This document shows positions 17,076-17,500 of a DNA stretch of 17,500 nucleotides, piece by piece. The notes under the pieces are model-generated. The model did no database searches and was not told where the DNA came from. It worked only from the letters and a program-made list of their open reading frames with translations. A program made the position numbers and the translations under genes. Source of the stretch: Actinidia chinensis (taxonomy: Eukaryota > Streptophyta > Magnoliopsida > Ericales > Actinidiaceae); contig VIGQ01002279.1 of assembly GCA_009663005.1 (NCBI GenBank), positions 1 to 17,500 of the forward strand, in the 5' to 3' direction. Position 1 is the stretch's first letter. Each line of letters begins with the position of its first letter.

Positions 17076-17500
17076 GTTTGATTTTTCCAATTTTTTGTTA
17101 TGTTGATGTTGTTTGGGTTCAGGGTTTGATCGAGGTTTTTGAAGTTTTATATTATTTATTTTGGTAGCCTTTGGAATATTCCTGCATGTATGTATATGTT
17201 AGAAGATTGAACTTGATGTGAAAAATATACTTTTTATTCCTCCCGTCCGTGGTGGTGTTTTTGTGTATTTATTTTTGGATTCTTTTGATTTTCGAATATG
17301 ATCCCCCAATCTACCTGATAGGTGGTTTTTGCGTACCATCCAGATTGATCGGTTGTCTTGATTTATTGTTAAAGCTGCTGAATTTATTTAGTACTTTAAG
17401 AGAACTTTAGGTAATGGTACACTGTGCATCTGGTCTGTTCTATGCAGTTTAAAAATGGGATATAGCGCCCTGCCTGTTGTCCTTTCGATTCTGTGGTTGC
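17076..17500 (+). other. First intron of the right-edge gene (continues past the window)
   Basis: It starts GTTTGATTTTTCC and stays T-rich to the end, as plant introns do. A possible acceptor, TTCTATGCAG at 17438-17447, is followed by a stop after five codons in the phase set by exon 1, so exon 2 probably lies outside the window. Confidence 0.55.

Noticed and set aside
17438..17447. Acceptor-like TTCTATGCAG as the end of intron 1
   Set aside because: In the phase fixed by exon 1 (complete codons), the sequence after it reaches a stop within six codons, so it does not start a coding exon 2.

Overview
This is plant nuclear DNA, probably from a flowering plant. The evidence is a decayed LRR-XII receptor-kinase gene with the family's kinase-domain intron in place, plant-type LTR-retrotransposon and MITE remnants, T-rich introns with GT/AG ends, and a plastid-targeting-like first exon at the right edge. 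I see no bacterial gene organisation. Most of the window is repeat-rich intergenic DNA. The only probably intact protein-coding piece is the first exon of a gene that runs off the right end.

Layout. 1-3365: four direct copies of an unrecognised repeat of about 0.62-0.65 kb. Copy 2 is split by a 931-bp element (826-1756) with a perfect 9-bp target duplication and short degenerate inverted termini, which fits a non-autonomous Mutator-like element. 3366-3960: two partial copies of the same repeat in inverted orientation, with fold-back junctions between them. 3974-6190: a 5'-truncated, frameshifted LRR-XII receptor-like kinase pseudogene. Its first codons are also present as a duplicate at 3635-3655, beside the other inverted copy. 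6191-12372: mostly unassigned AT-rich DNA, holding simple repeats, a possible antisense LINE reverse-transcriptase fragment, a 37-bp direct-repeat pair and one isolated exon-like segment (11947-11994). 12373-12512: a small Tourist-like MITE. About 12550-15850: remains of a Ty3/gypsy-type LTR retrotransposon (LTR with TATA box, primer-binding-like site, decayed gag-like interior). 15881-15951: a scrap resembling a Ty1/copia LTR. 16640-17500: promoter, short upstream ORF, first coding exon and first intron of a plus-strand gene.

No operon-like cooperation is expected or seen. The history reads as repeated insertion and rearrangement: a tandem repeat array, a DNA transposon landing in it, an inversion or duplication that joined the repeat to a receptor-kinase gene, and decay of that gene. 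Single-base insertions and deletions are frequent in repeats, pseudogene and retroelement alike. I cannot tell from one sequence how many are natural decay and how many are long-read assembly errors.
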